Part shown: piece after piece, positions 9,201 to 17,305 of the stretch | Position numbering within the stretch: the stretch's first letter is position 1 | Layout: the number at the start of each line of letters is the position of its first letter | The notes under the pieces: generated by a model | What the model was told of the DNA's origin: nothing | What the model saw: the letters and a program-made list of their open reading frames with translations, nothing else | The model's database searches: none | Assembly: GCF_009811795.1 (NCBI RefSeq) | Contig: NZ_BLJE01000001.1 | Location: 1,054,001-1,118,000 of the forward strand | DNA: 64,000 nucleotides | Reading direction: 5' to 3' | Source of the DNA: Litoreibacter roseus | GTDB lineage: Bacteria; Pseudomonadota; Alphaproteobacteria; Rhodobacterales; Rhodobacteraceae | Program-made: the position numbers and the translations under genes

Positions 9201-9752
9201 TTCCAGCATTTCGTCCCGGTGGCCCGCAAGCCCGGCCTCAAGAATTGGCGGCAGTGCTTCCAACGTGTCCTGCAGGTCTTTCGCCACCCGCAGCAATGTC
9301 CGCTCCGGCAGGTCGCCGGACAAGGCTACAATGACAATGGGAAATTCCGAGAAGTTGATTTCATTGATCGTGTATTGATCTGCGCCTTCCGGGAACTCCG
9401 CTTCGGCTTGGGTCATTTTGTCCCGCACGTCTGCGAGAATTTTGGTCTTGTCCCACCCGAATTCAAATTCCAGCGCCACGCCTGCGTAGTTCTCCGACGC
9501 GGTGCCCGTCATCGTTTTCAGACCGTCAAGGTCCTGAAGCTTCGACTCCATCGGTTTGACCAAAAGCTTTTCGCTGTCTTCCGCAGAGATACCGGGGAAG
9601 GGAACGGAGACAAAGAGCGCCGGGATTTCAATATCCGGCTCGCCTTCTTTTGGCAGACCCTGATAGGCGGTCCATCCGATCACGAGCGACATGATCACAA
9701 AGGCAATGATCATCCGGGCACGTGACCCGGCCCAATCGACGATACCTGTCAT
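6204..9752 (-). CDS. RND efflux pump permease with an unusual membrane insert
   Basis: This is a 1,182-residue inner-membrane proton-driven exporter of the AcrB/CzcA superfamily, with an N-terminal membrane helix, the PGISAEDSEKLLVKPME porter element and the TM4 motif GMLVDGAIVVVEYADK. TM4 has a single aspartate (D402) followed by Gly, as in CzcA-like pumps, where drug pumps of the AcrB type usually carry two aspartates. It is over 100 residues longer than AcrB. The excess is an insert at about residues 497-589 with two extra hydrophobic stretches and a polar C-terminal tail of about 65 residues. Its adaptor gene precedes it with a 1-nt overlap. The substrate cannot be read from the sequence, and no outer membrane channel gene is nearby. 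Confidence 0.93.
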   Translation of the reverse strand: MTGIVDWAGSRARMIIAFVIMSLVIGWTAYQGLPKEGEPDIEIPALFVSVPFPGISAEDSEKLLVKPMESKLQDLDGLKTMTGTASENYAGVALEFEFGWDKTKILADVRDKMTQAEAEFPEGADQYTINEINFSEFPIVIVALSGDLPERTLLRVAKDLQDTLEALPPILEAGLAGHRDEMLEVIIDPLALEAYNVTAGELINTVTNNNLLIAAGEVETEQGAFAVKIPSSFDEPRDIYDLPVKVNGDRVVTLGDLAEIRLTFEDRTGTARFNGSETVALQVVKRKGYNIIDTSQLVRDTVAAERETWSGDLQDAIRVDVTLDQSKTVANMVQQLEGSVLTAIALVMIVVLATLGTRSALLVGFAIPTSFLLCFILLGIMGISISNIVMFGLILAVGMLVDGAIVVVEYADKRISEGVGPMQAFVEAAKRMFWPIVSSTATTLCAFLPMLFWPGVPGEFMGMLPVTLIFVLSASLIVALIYLPVLGGVSGRVSRLIGYGSDALRPLPFVVRLAICAIGVGLLFIAAMQLLNPSYILPIERSEGGALASIFAVVFFTLAAMFASTAMGAVSRPKRETRINAGYRRSAFGKFINFLAGNPVMPLVAIGAVITFVIVTFTTFSANNNGVEFFVESETEQAIVYVRARGNMSLSEKDQVVQQVEDVIATVDGIDSIFAFAGEGGLDTNTGGASGPLDTIGQIQIELAEWGTRRDDIEILDEMQEKMDRIPGIRTEILSQDRGPADGKPVNLRLKGDNWIELQEATRIARAKFDETDGLITIEDTRPLPGIDWQIDVDVKAAGRYGADVATVGAMVQLVTRGLLLDEMRVDTSDEEIEIRVRLPEDSRVLSTLDTLKVRTPDGLVPLANFISRKPVKKLGQIDRIDQSRYFDVKADVTPGLTNDDGAVMNANERIAYLTDWIETENPLPNSVSYEWAGDTEEQAESQAFLSSAFAAALGLMFIILLAQFNSFYNAVLVLVAVVLSTTGVLIGMLVMDQPFSIIMTGTGIVALAGIVVNNNIVLIDTYQEYSQYMPRLEAITRTAEARIRPVLLTTITTMAGLAPMMFGLSLDFIGGGYSVDSPTALWWKQLATAVVFGLGIATVLTLIFTPALLALRVWLSLGAYASVKQLRALGGRRSQSARDLLLRKQASKVRDPLLIWTEDDAVVPQTTPKIEHGSQPLKAAE

Positions 9753-10996
9753 CAGGTGCCCTCCTCGCGGTAGGTCACATCGACCTGAACGCCATCGGTC
9801 ACATATTCTTGTCCCACGACAATCACTTCAGCGGTCTGATCAAGACCTGAAACCCAGACGCCTTCGGTGGTATCCTGCAATATAGTGATCGGGGCGAAAG
9901 CGGCTTTGTTGTCGACTGCGACACGCACGCCCAGCGTGCCCGAGTCGTCCAGTGTCAAAGCGGACGCGGGCAAGAGATGCGCGGCCTTGCCGTCCGCGCC
10001 GATCATGATTTCAGCGGTTTGACCGTCTCGGAGGCCCAGATCCTCATTCGATACGGTGATCTCGACCCGAAAGGTGCGTGTCTCTGGGTCTGATGACCGT
10101 GACAGGAACGTCACTTGGCCCTGCAGTTCCTGGCCTGCAGTGGTCCGCCCAACGGCCGAGGCGCCAACAGCGACATTTGCCACCTCTGTTTCCGGCACGA
10201 AGGCCACCAGCTTGATCGGGTTCAACTGAATGATGTTCGCGCAAAGCGATCCCGGTTGCAGCAAAGCGCCAAGCTCAGCCGTATCCGTCTCCAGCAGCCC
10301 TGAAAAAGGAGCCTTAATCGTCAGTCGGTCGATCTCTTTTTCGGCGGAGGAAATGGCGGCCTCGGCAGACTGAACACCCGCCATCGCTGATTGAACGGCT
10401 GCCTTAGCCGTTTCAACGCCTGCCAAGGCGGACTGAACCGAAGCACGTGTCGACGCAACACGCGTGTCAGACGCAAATCCGTCCCGGCTGAGCTTCTGAG
10501 CGGCGTTGTCATTGATGCGCGCTTCTTCCAATAGCGCCTGCGCTTCGGCAAGACGTCCCTCGGCTTCGGGCAATTTTGCCTTCGCCTCGGGCAAGCGGGC
10601 ATTGGCCAGCGCCAGATCCGTTTCGCGTGTACCGGGATCAATTTTGCACATGACTTGCCCACGCTCGACATAACTGCCCTTGCGCAAAGGTTCGCTTTCG
10701 ACAAGGCCGGATGTTTCAGCGCGGATATCTACCTGACGCGCAGCCTCGGTCTGCCCACGCAACATCACGGCGTTGTCAATCTCTTGCGCTTCAGATCTGA
10801 TGGCGACCACCGAAACGCGGCGGACGCCGTCTTCCGTCGCAGGCTGGACGTCTTCTGCTGCGGGTGCCGCAGCCGCCGGTTCAACCGCCACATCATCTGC
10901 TGCACCGGCAAATTCAGACACCCGATCCCGCTCAAAAACCAGAAGATAGAGCGCTCCGGCAACCAAAATCGCCGTAATAATTGAAAAAAACCGCAT
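9752..10996 (-). CDS. RND efflux periplasmic adaptor (membrane fusion protein)
   Basis: The 414-residue adaptor is anchored by an N-terminal hydrophobic segment (RFFSIITAILVAGALYLLVF) and would link the RND pump to an outer membrane channel. It has the split lipoyl/barrel domain (RGQTEAARQVDIRAETSGLV, later IKAPFSGLLETDTAELGA) around a long alpha-hairpin made of near repeats such as LPEAKAKLPEAEGRLAEAQ and SAMAGVQSAEAAISSAEKE. The frame is open to 11065, but the ATG at 10996 follows an AGGACG ribosome site and starts right at the membrane anchor. A likely promoter lies between the two candidate starts, which supports 10996. It overlaps the pump gene by 1 nt (TGATG). Confidence 0.92.
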   Translation of the reverse strand: MRFFSIITAILVAGALYLLVFERDRVSEFAGAADDVAVEPAAAAPAAEDVQPATEDGVRRVSVVAIRSEAQEIDNAVMLRGQTEAARQVDIRAETSGLVESEPLRKGSYVERGQVMCKIDPGTRETDLALANARLPEAKAKLPEAEGRLAEAQALLEEARINDNAAQKLSRDGFASDTRVASTRASVQSALAGVETAKAAVQSAMAGVQSAEAAISSAEKEIDRLTIKAPFSGLLETDTAELGALLQPGSLCANIIQLNPIKLVAFVPETEVANVAVGASAVGRTTAGQELQGQVTFLSRSSDPETRTFRVEITVSNEDLGLRDGQTAEIMIGADGKAAHLLPASALTLDDSGTLGVRVAVDNKAAFAPITILQDTTEGVWVSGLDQTAEVIVVGQEYVTDGVQVDVTYREEGT

Positions 10997-11043
10997 GTGT
11001 TCGTCCTGCCGCGACGCGGCGTTTTGAAGTGCGCACCGGGCGC

Positions 11044-11073
11044 GTATAAAGATCAGACCAGCCAACTTGGCAA
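11044..11073 (-). promoter_or_regulatory. Candidate sigma70 promoter of the RND-alr-mla operon
   Basis: On the minus strand TTGCCA (11068-11073) and TTATAC (11044-11049) are separated by 18 bases. Transcription would start about 40 bases before the adaptor ATG at 10996. Immediately upstream on the minus strand lies GTAAGTAAGGTATCACCTA, which could serve as an operator; no dedicated repressor gene is adjacent. The rest of the 258-base divergent gap (10997-11254) contains nothing else I can name, apart from the GGAGGCGCGAGGC ribosome site before 11255. Confidence 0.45.
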
Positions 11074-11254
11074 GATAGGTGATACCTTACTTACGCTGAA
11101 CCGACCAGTTTAGATTAATCCCGTGGGCGGATTGATGCAAGTGCATGACAAAGGTCTGGAATGTTCGTGATCGTGTCTGCTCTTGGCAAGGTTTGCCCGT
11201 TCAGGATAGAAGGCCGCAACGCGCATTAGAAACAAGCGGGCGGAGGCGCGAGGC

Positions 11255-11899
11255 ATGAGCGATACCGACAGTTTTATCGAGGAAGTCACCGAAGAGGTGC
11301 GCCGGGACCGGTTGTTCATTCTGCTCAAGCGGTGGGGTTGGATCGGCGGCTTGGCTGTTGTGCTTCTCATCGGCGGGGCTGCGTTCAACGAATACCGTAA
11401 AGCGACCGCACAACGAAGCGCCGAGGCTTTCGGTGATGCGCTGCTGGACGGTATTGCTGCAGAGGATCAGGGTGTGTCCCTGTCGGAAATTCCAACCTCT
11501 AATCCAGAGCAACAGGCGCTGGCCAATCTGATGGCTGGTGCGGACGCGCTTGCGTCGGGCGATACGGAAACGGGACGCTCTCTTTTGGACGGCGTGGCAA
11601 ACAATTCCGACGCGCCCGATGTCTATCGGGATCTGGCCGAGTTCAAAGCGGCCCTCGCACAGTCACCCGAAAATCCGACCGAAGAGCGGCTGGCGACGTT
11701 CCGGGAAATTGCCGACAGTAACAGCCCGTTCCGCCTTCTGGCCCGCGAACAGGTCGCCCTTGTGCTCATTGATGCAGGTCGTCGCGAAGAGGCGATGGAT
11801 TTGCTGCGCGAGATGTTGGACGAAGCGGGCGTGACAGCGGGCTTGCAACAGCGCGCGACAGAGTTGATTGTGGCGCTTGGGGGCGACCTTGGCGGCTAG
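11255..11899 (+). CDS. YfgM-like membrane-anchored TPR-type protein
   Basis: This 214-residue protein has a cytoplasmic N-terminus, one membrane helix (WIGGLAVVLLIGGAAF, near residues 29-45) and a periplasmic helical-repeat domain with AFGDALLDGI and EQQALANLMAGADALASGD elements. E. coli YfgM associates with the SecYEG translocon and periplasmic chaperones, and lies directly before bamB and der, the same order as here. The ATG follows a good GGAGGCGCGAGGC site. Identity is supported both by architecture and by the yfgM-bamB-der context. The sequence itself is a weakly conserved type, so function is inferred. Confidence 0.85.
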   Translation: MSDTDSFIEEVTEEVRRDRLFILLKRWGWIGGLAVVLLIGGAAFNEYRKATAQRSAEAFGDALLDGIAAEDQGVSLSEIPTSNPEQQALANLMAGADALASGDTETGRSLLDGVANNSDAPDVYRDLAEFKAALAQSPENPTEERLATFREIADSNSPFRLLAREQVALVLIDAGRREEAMDLLREMLDEAGVTAGLQQRATELIVALGGDLGG

Positions 11900-11953
11900 G
11901 TTAGACAAAGTCTGTGTGGTGATTATTCGGGTATCAAGCGGGGCGGAGCAGTC

Positions 11954-13282
11954 ATGAGCGGCACATTGCGATTTTTGACATTCGGAATTGTTCTGGTCGC
12001 GCTTGTGGCCTGCGGGGAAGAGCAATTGGTGCTCGACGGCCCAAGGTTTGATATCCGCGATGACCTGCCGCAAGCCGGTGAGGCACGGCCGGTCCAAGGT
12101 AACGCAGACGCACCACGTGCCTTCGCAGCACCTCCTCAGGTCAATCACACCGCATGGACCCATCGAAATGGTAAGGATCGCCATCAGATTGATCATCCGG
12201 CGCTGGGATCGGATCTGCGTCTGATCTGGACTGCCAATATCGGGGATGGTGACCGGAAGCGTGGCCGCATCACGGCTGACCCGGTTGTTGCCGGAAACAG
12301 AATTTTCACGCTCGACAGTTCCAGCCGCGTGAGTGCAACGAGCACGTCGGGCGCGTCGTTGTGGTCCCGCGGACTTGTCCCGGCCGTGGACGACGCGCGA
12401 GAGGCGACCGGCGGCGGTCTGGCGGTCGGTGAAGGCTTATTGTTTGCCACCACCGGCTTCGGAGAGTTGTTCGCGATCAACCCAGAGACCGGAGCCACCG
12501 TTTGGCGTCAGCGCCTTGACGCGCCTGTTACGGCGTCGCCCACCGTCAGCGACGGTTTGGTCTACGTCATCAGCCGCGACAATCAGGCGTGGGCGCTGGA
12601 CGTCACGAACGGACGGATCCGCTGGCAGTTGGCCGGAACGCCCTCTGACACGGCTATGATCGGCGGGGCGGGTCCTGTGATCAACGGACGGCTCGTGGTG
12701 TTTCCCTTCAGCTCTGGTGAGATGTCGGCGACGCTCAAGCGGTCGGGCATCCGCGTCTGGTCTTCTTCCGTCGCGGGCGAGCGGCGTGGGCGGGCCTATG
12801 CCAGCTTCTCCGACATCACAGGTGATCCGGTGGTGGCCAATGGCCGCCTTTATGCGGGCAATCAAAGCGGACGAACTGTAGCGCTGAATGCGGGGTCCGG
12901 CGAACGGATCTGGACCGCCAGCGAAGGGGCCTATTCGCCTGTTTGGCCTGCGGGCGACAGTCTCTTCCTGATTTCTGATCAAGCAGAGTTGGTACGCCTC
13001 GATGCCGAAACCGGCGAACGCATCTGGGGAACGGAACTGCCATATTTTACGCGGTCCCGCCTGAAGCGGCGCAAGGCCGTGTTTGCTCATTACGGGCCTG
13101 TTCTTGCTGGCGGACGCCTAATCGTAGCGTCCAATGATGGGCAGATCCGCAGCTTCGATCCTGAGACCGGCGCCTTGGTGGGGCGCGTGTCCGTCAATGG
13201 CGGCGCATCGGCCAATCCTGCGGTTGTTGACCGAACTCTTTATGTCGTAACGGGACGGGGGCAACTCGCCGCTTTCCGTTGA
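11954..13282 (+). CDS. bamB: Outer membrane assembly lipoprotein BamB
   Basis: The 442-residue lipoprotein is built of PQQ-type beta-propeller repeats and belongs to the BAM complex that inserts beta-barrel proteins into the outer membrane. The signal peptide ends in a lipobox (VALVAC, Cys20). Propeller repeats are visible as GELFAINPETGATVWRQRLD, NQAWALDVTNGRIRWQL, TVALNAGSGERIWTASEGA and ELVRLDAETGERIWGTELP. Length is typical for alphaproteobacterial members. It starts 54 nt after the yfgM-like gene and 50 nt before der, the conserved arrangement. Its barrel substrates here include LptD. Confidence 0.93.
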   Translation: MSGTLRFLTFGIVLVALVACGEEQLVLDGPRFDIRDDLPQAGEARPVQGNADAPRAFAAPPQVNHTAWTHRNGKDRHQIDHPALGSDLRLIWTANIGDGDRKRGRITADPVVAGNRIFTLDSSSRVSATSTSGASLWSRGLVPAVDDAREATGGGLAVGEGLLFATTGFGELFAINPETGATVWRQRLDAPVTASPTVSDGLVYVISRDNQAWALDVTNGRIRWQLAGTPSDTAMIGGAGPVINGRLVVFPFSSGEMSATLKRSGIRVWSSSVAGERRGRAYASFSDITGDPVVANGRLYAGNQSGRTVALNAGSGERIWTASEGAYSPVWPAGDSLFLISDQAELVRLDAETGERIWGTELPYFTRSRLKRRKAVFAHYGPVLAGGRLIVASNDGQIRSFDPETGALVGRVSVNGGASANPAVVDRTLYVVTGRGQLAAFR

Positions 13283-13332
13283 CGCCATTTGCCTGTAAGA
13301 CGCGCCCCTGATCTTCCGTCGGAGCGCGTCTC

Positions 13333-14790
13333 ATGTCTTTCACACTGGCCATTGTCGGTCGCCCGAATGTGGGCAAGTCCACGCTGTTCAACCGTTTGGT
13401 GGGCAAGCGGTTGGCGCTGGTCGATGACCAGCCCGGTGTGACCCGTGACCTGCGGGAGGGCGACGCGCGTCTGGGAGATCTGCGTTTTACGGTGATCGAC
13501 ACCGCGGGGCTGGAAGAGGCGACTGATGAAAGCCTTCAGGGGCGTATGCGCCGCTTGACCGAGCGCGCCGTCGAGATGGCGGATGCCTGCCTTTTCGTCG
13601 TCGATGCGCGGTCCGGGGTCTTACCCGCCGACGAGGTATTCGCTGATATTCTGCGCAAAAAGTCCGCACGCGTCATTCTTGCTGCGAACAAGGCCGAAGG
13701 GCGGGCCGGGGAAAGCGGTTTGCTCGAGGCCTACGCCCTCGGTCTGGGAGAACCTCTGAGGCTCAGTGCAGAGCACGGCGAAGGTATGGGCGAGCTTGCA
13801 GCTGAATTGAGGCCTCTCATCGAGGCTGCAACGGAAAGCGCGCCAGAAGTTGAGCCGCAAGTCGATATCGACGTGGATGAAGGCGACGAGGTGCCAGACT
13901 ACGTCGCGCCCCATTCCGGCAAGCCCTTGCAGATTGCCGTCGTCGGGCGCCCGAATGCCGGGAAATCGACGCTTATTAACAAGATCATTGGCGAAGATAG
14001 GTTGCTTACCGGTCCGGAGGCAGGAATTACACGGGATGCTATTTCTGTTACAACAGACTGGCAGGGCACCCCGACCCGGATTTTCGACACCGCGGGAATG
14101 CGGAAGAAGGCGAAAGTTCAGGACAAGCTGGAAAAACTCAGCGTGTCTGACGGTTTGCGGGCCGTGAAATTTGCCGAAGTGGTCGTGGTCCTTTTGGACG
14201 TGAATATTCCGTTCGAACAGCAGGATCTGAGGATCGCCGATCTGGCTGAGCGGGAAGGGCGCGCCGTCGTTTTGGCTGTCAACAAATGGGACACCGAGGG
14301 CGAAAAGCAGGACAAGCTGCGCGCCCTGAAAGAGCAGTTCAATCGCTTGTTGCCACAATTGCGTGGGGCGCCGCTGATCACCGTCTCTGCGCTGACAGGT
14401 CGTGGGCTGGAGCGGTTGCGCGAAGCGATCCTTGAGGCGCACGAGGTTTGGAACAGACGTATACCAACCGCTGCCCTGAACCGCTGGTTGACTGGTATGT
14501 TGGAACAACATCCGCCGCCTGCACCCCAAGGCAAGCGCATCAAGCTGCGCTACATGACGCAGGCCAAGTCCCGCCCGCCGGGATTTGTTGTAATGTGCTC
14601 TCACCCACAATTACTTCCCGCGAGCTATTCCCGCTATCTTGTCAACGGGTTGCGGGACGATTTTGATATGCCTGGTACACCCATTCGGCTGTTCATGCGC
14701 TCTCAGAATGACGCGAACCCGTTCAAGGGCCGCAAGAAGCCTGGACCCAGTAAATTGCGGAAACATCTCGGTCCAAGACGCGCGGAATGA
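13333..14790 (+). CDS. der: Ribosome assembly GTPase Der (EngA)
   Basis: Der carries two consecutive GTPase domains and a C-terminal KH-like domain, and is needed for maturation of the 50S subunit. The first G domain has [22 protein letters not shown] and a diverged NKAE base-recognition motif. The second has [26 protein letters not shown] and NKWD. An acidic linker ([17 protein letters not shown]) separates the two. The KH-like domain ends in the basic tail [20 protein letters not shown]. At 485 residues it is of normal length. It ends the plus-strand run; dnaB converges on it across a 58-base gap containing only weak inverted repeats. Confidence 0.98.
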   Translation: MSFTLAIVGRPNVGKSTLFNRLVGKRLALVDDQPGVTRDLREGDARLGDLRFTVIDTAGLEEATDESLQGRMRRLTERAVEMADACLFVVDARSGVLPADEVFADILRKKSARVILAANKAEGRAGESGLLEAYALGLGEPLRLSAEHGEGMGELAAELRPLIEAATESAPEVEPQVDIDVDEGDEVPDYVAPHSGKPLQIAVVGRPNAGKSTLINKIIGEDRLLTGPEAGITRDAISVTTDWQGTPTRIFDTAGMRKKAKVQDKLEKLSVSDGLRAVKFAEVVVVLLDVNIPFEQQDLRIADLAEREGRAVVLAVNKWDTEGEKQDKLRALKEQFNRLLPQLRGAPLITVSALTGRGLERLREAILEAHEVWNRRIPTAALNRWLTGMLEQHPPPAPQGKRIKLRYMTQAKSRPPGFVVMCSHPQLLPASYSRYLVNGLRDDFDMPGTPIRLFMRSQNDANPFKGRKKPGPSKLRKHLGPRRAE

Positions 14791-14848
14791 GATGGGAAGA
14801 TAGTGCCTGGCACTGCGGCCGGGGCACCCCTGAACGAGAATCGCTTCG

Positions 14849-16354
14849 CTAGAATTCCTGCGCGCCGCCGTCTTGCCAAGGCTTCACTAGGTTGCCGAAG
14901 CGGGTATAGCGGCCCTCAAAGCTCAACTCGACCGTGCCGATGGGACCATGCCGCTGCTTGCCGATGATAACCTCGGCGCGGCCATGTAGACTTTCCATCG
15001 CGTTTTGCCATTCCGCCATCTTGTCCAATTCATGATCGCCGGGTTTCTCACGCTCTTTGTAGTATTCCTCCCGGAACACGAACATAACAACGTCCGCGTC
15101 CTGCTCGATCGAGCCAGATTCCCGTAGGTCGGAGAGTTGTGGGCGTTTGTCCTCGCGGCTTTCCACCTGCCTGGACAGCTGGGACAGGGCGATCACCGGG
15201 ATGTCCAGTTCTTTGGCGATGGCCTTCAGGCCTTGGGTAATTTCAGACACCTCATTCACACGGCTGTCTTTGGCGGTGGCCGGACGAACCAGTTGAAGGT
15301 AGTCGATGATCAGAACGTCCAGCCCGTGGGTCCGCTTCAGCCGACGCGCGCGGGCGGCCAGCTGGCTGATCGGCAGGGCGGGCGTGTCGTCGATGTAAAG
15401 CGGGCAGCTTTCAAGCGATTTCGCGGCCTCGACAAAGCGGCGAAATTCACCCTCTGTCATGTCGCCGCGACGGATTTGTTCGGACGGCACTTCGGAGGCC
15501 TCGGACAGCACCCGGGCGGCCAACTGTTCTGCGCTCATCTCCAGGGAGAAGAATCCGACAGCACCGCCTTCGATGGCCCCTTCGACGCCTTCGTGGGTCA
15601 TGCCCTTTTTATGAGCCTTTGCGATGTTGAACGCGATATTCGTCGCCAGCGACGTCTTCCCCATGGACGGACGACCTGCAAGGATCAGAAGGTCTGATTT
15701 GTGCAATCCACCCAACTTCTTATCCATATCGATCAGACCTGTTGAGATCCCGGCGAGGCCGCCCTCGCGCTGATACGCAGCGTTCGCGACATTAACAGCG
15801 TCGGTTACAGCCTTGAGAAAGCTTTGAAACCCGGTCTCCGATCTTCCATCTTCGCCCAGCTTGTAGAGCCGCTGTTCGGCGTCAACAATTTGACTTTTTG
15901 GATCGCTCTCCGTCTCGACGGTAGCGGCCTTGGTCACGATTTCCTGGCCCAGCTCGATCAGTTCGCGGCGGATCGCAAGATCGTAGATCATCTGTGCATA
16001 GTCGCGGGCTGCAAAGGCGGAAATCGACGCGCCCTGCAAGCGCACCAGATAGCTTGCGCCCCCCAATTCCTTAAGCCCTTCATCCTCTTCAAAGAAAGGT
16101 TTGAGTGTAACCGGCGAAACAAGCAGATTCTTGTGAATGCGGGAGGCTGCGGTCTCGAAAATTCGGCGGTGGACCGGGTCGAAAAAGTGCTCTGGCGTGA
16201 TGATTTGTTCGATGCGGCTGAAGACATCGTTGTTCGTCAGGATTGCACCCAGCAGTTGTTGTTCTGCCTCGATGTTGTGGGGAAGTGCACCTGTGCCTGC
16301 TTGCGTCTGATCCACATGCGCTGCCGTATTCGGCATCGTGCTCAGGTCATTCAT
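14849..16354 (-). CDS. dnaB: Replicative DNA helicase
   Basis: DnaB is the hexameric helicase that unwinds DNA ahead of the replication fork. The protein has the N-terminal helical domain (LPHNIEAEQQLLGAIL) and the RecA-like motor with Walker A LAGRPSMGKTSLATNIA, Walker B DVLIIDYLQLV and the IALSQLSRQVESR element. The start chosen is the ATG at 16354 (MNDLSTMPNTAAH), preceded by AGAGG; the frame is open 22 codons further, but that extension is not conserved-looking. Length is 501 residues. A DnaA-box sequence lies 78-86 bases upstream. It is transcribed away from pyrE/pyrC on the same strand, after a 250-base gap. Confidence 0.98.
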   Translation of the reverse strand: MNDLSTMPNTAAHVDQTQAGTGALPHNIEAEQQLLGAILTNNDVFSRIEQIITPEHFFDPVHRRIFETAASRIHKNLLVSPVTLKPFFEEDEGLKELGGASYLVRLQGASISAFAARDYAQMIYDLAIRRELIELGQEIVTKAATVETESDPKSQIVDAEQRLYKLGEDGRSETGFQSFLKAVTDAVNVANAAYQREGGLAGISTGLIDMDKKLGGLHKSDLLILAGRPSMGKTSLATNIAFNIAKAHKKGMTHEGVEGAIEGGAVGFFSLEMSAEQLAARVLSEASEVPSEQIRRGDMTEGEFRRFVEAAKSLESCPLYIDDTPALPISQLAARARRLKRTHGLDVLIIDYLQLVRPATAKDSRVNEVSEITQGLKAIAKELDIPVIALSQLSRQVESREDKRPQLSDLRESGSIEQDADVVMFVFREEYYKEREKPGDHELDKMAEWQNAMESLHGRAEVIIGKQRHGPIGTVELSFEGRYTRFGNLVKPWQDGGAQEF

Positions 16355-16431
16355 ACCCGCCTCTTTCTGTTTATTGTCCCCAGTGACCAGGGTGATGACG
16401 GATGGCGGTCCGCTAATCAATCTGGATATCC

Positions 16432-16440
16432 TGTGGATAA
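16432..16440 (-). promoter_or_regulatory. DnaA-box sequence upstream of dnaB
   Basis: TGTGGATAA on the plus strand is an exact copy of the DnaA-box consensus TTATCCACA read on the minus strand, 78 to 86 bases upstream of the dnaB start. It could tie helicase expression to DnaA levels. One nine-base match in this window is close to chance expectation, so its position is the only argument. Confidence 0.35.
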
Positions 16441-16514
16441 ATGCTTTCTTATTATGCCTTTATATTGCGATGAACGGCGCGGTTCGGTCAACATCTAGAG
16501 AATGTCAATTTCGA

Positions 16515-16555
16515 ATGTCAGCCGGTTTCAATGCGATGCACGCTCCGGTTGACAT
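16515..16555. repeat. Inverted repeat with 11-bp arms between dnaB and pyrE
   Basis: The arms ATGTCAGCCGG (16515-16525) and CCGGTTGACAT (16545-16555) pair over 11 positions with one G-U pair, enclosing 19 bases that contain a small TGC-GAT-GCA palindrome. It lies in the 250-base gap downstream of pyrE and upstream of dnaB. It could be an RNA hairpin ending pyrE transcription or a protein-binding palindrome. Copies of TGTCA/TTGACA recur around it. Confidence 0.45.
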
Positions 16556-16567
16556 GTTTTGACGGCC

Positions 16568-16587
16568 GGAGTGTCCCAAGACACTCC
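16568..16587 (-). terminator. Hairpin downstream of pyrE
   Basis: GGAGTGTC-ccaa-GACACTCC is a perfect 8-bp stem with a 4-base loop, starting 17 bases after the pyrE stop on the minus strand. No run of T follows in the direction of pyrE transcription, so it is either an imperfect terminator or an mRNA 3'-end stabiliser. Confidence 0.5.
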
Positions 16588-16604
16588 AATGAGGTCGAAT
16601 CGCC

Positions 16605-17282
16605 TCAGGATTTGTGGGCCTCCTGCCATCCGCGTGGATCCTTCAAGAACGCCTCGACCTCTTGCAATGTCTCGGGGTCGAAGCTTTGCTGGATCTTTGC
16701 TTCCGCTAGGACATCCCACCACGTGCAAAGATGATGCAGCGTCACGCCGTGATCGCCCAGTTTGGAAATGGTTTCGGGAAAGATGTCGTAATAGAAGATA
16801 ACCGCCGTATGACCGCAGATTGCACCCGTTTCCCGGATGGCATCCACGAAGCTGAGTTTTGAGCCGCCATCGGTGGTCATGTCTTCGACGAGCAAAACAC
16901 GCTGCCCTTCCGTCATTACACCCTCGATCCGCGCATTGCGACCATACCCCTTGGGCTTCTTGCGCACATAGGTCATAGGCAGGGCCATCCGCTCGGCCAC
17001 CAAGGCGCCAAAGGGAATGCCTGCGGTTTCGCCGCCTGCAACGTTGTCGAACGCTTCCAGTCCCGCATTGCGCATTACCGTGCAGGTCAAAAAATCCATC
17101 AGCGTTGACCTGATCCGTGGAAAAGAGATCAGCTTGCGACAATCGATGTATGTGGGCGAGGGTAGTCCCGAGGCCAGCGTGAAAGGCTCCCGCGCGTTGA
17201 AGTGAACAGCGCGGATTTCCAGCAGCATCTGCGCCGTCAGTCGGGCGATCTCTTCTTTCTGGGGGTAGCTGGTGGGGATCAT
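16605..17282 (-). CDS. pyrE: Orotate phosphoribosyltransferase
   Basis: PyrE joins orotate to PRPP to make OMP in pyrimidine synthesis. The PRPP-binding motif is [15 protein letters not shown], and the phosphate loop region reads [18 protein letters not shown]. The 225-residue protein begins at the ATG at 17282 ([19 protein letters not shown]). An in-frame extension to 17324 would run into the end of pyrC and is not needed. Only 23 bases separate it from pyrC upstream on the same strand, so the two pyrimidine genes form an operon. Downstream are two inverted repeats and then dnaB. Confidence 0.96.
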   Translation of the reverse strand: MIPTSYPQKEEIARLTAQMLLEIRAVHFNAREPFTLASGLPSPTYIDCRKLISFPRIRSTLMDFLTCTVMRNAGLEAFDNVAGGETAGIPFGALVAERMALPMTYVRKKPKGYGRNARIEGVMTEGQRVLLVEDMTTDGGSKLSFVDAIRETGAICGHTAVIFYYDIFPETISKLGDHGVTLHHLCTWWDVLAEAKIQQSFDPETLQEVEAFLKDPRGWQEAHKS

Positions 17283-17305
17283 GAGGCCTCTCTCATTCAA
17301 TGCGG

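Noticed and set aside
6861-9725. Long plus-strand frames (274 and 304 codons) opposite the RND pump gene
   Set aside because: They mirror the codon pattern of the pump gene, show no family motif, and the minus-strand reading is unambiguous throughout.
13621-14610. A 329-codon minus-strand frame opposite der
   Set aside because: The plus strand encodes Der with both GTPase domains; the antisense frame has no family features.
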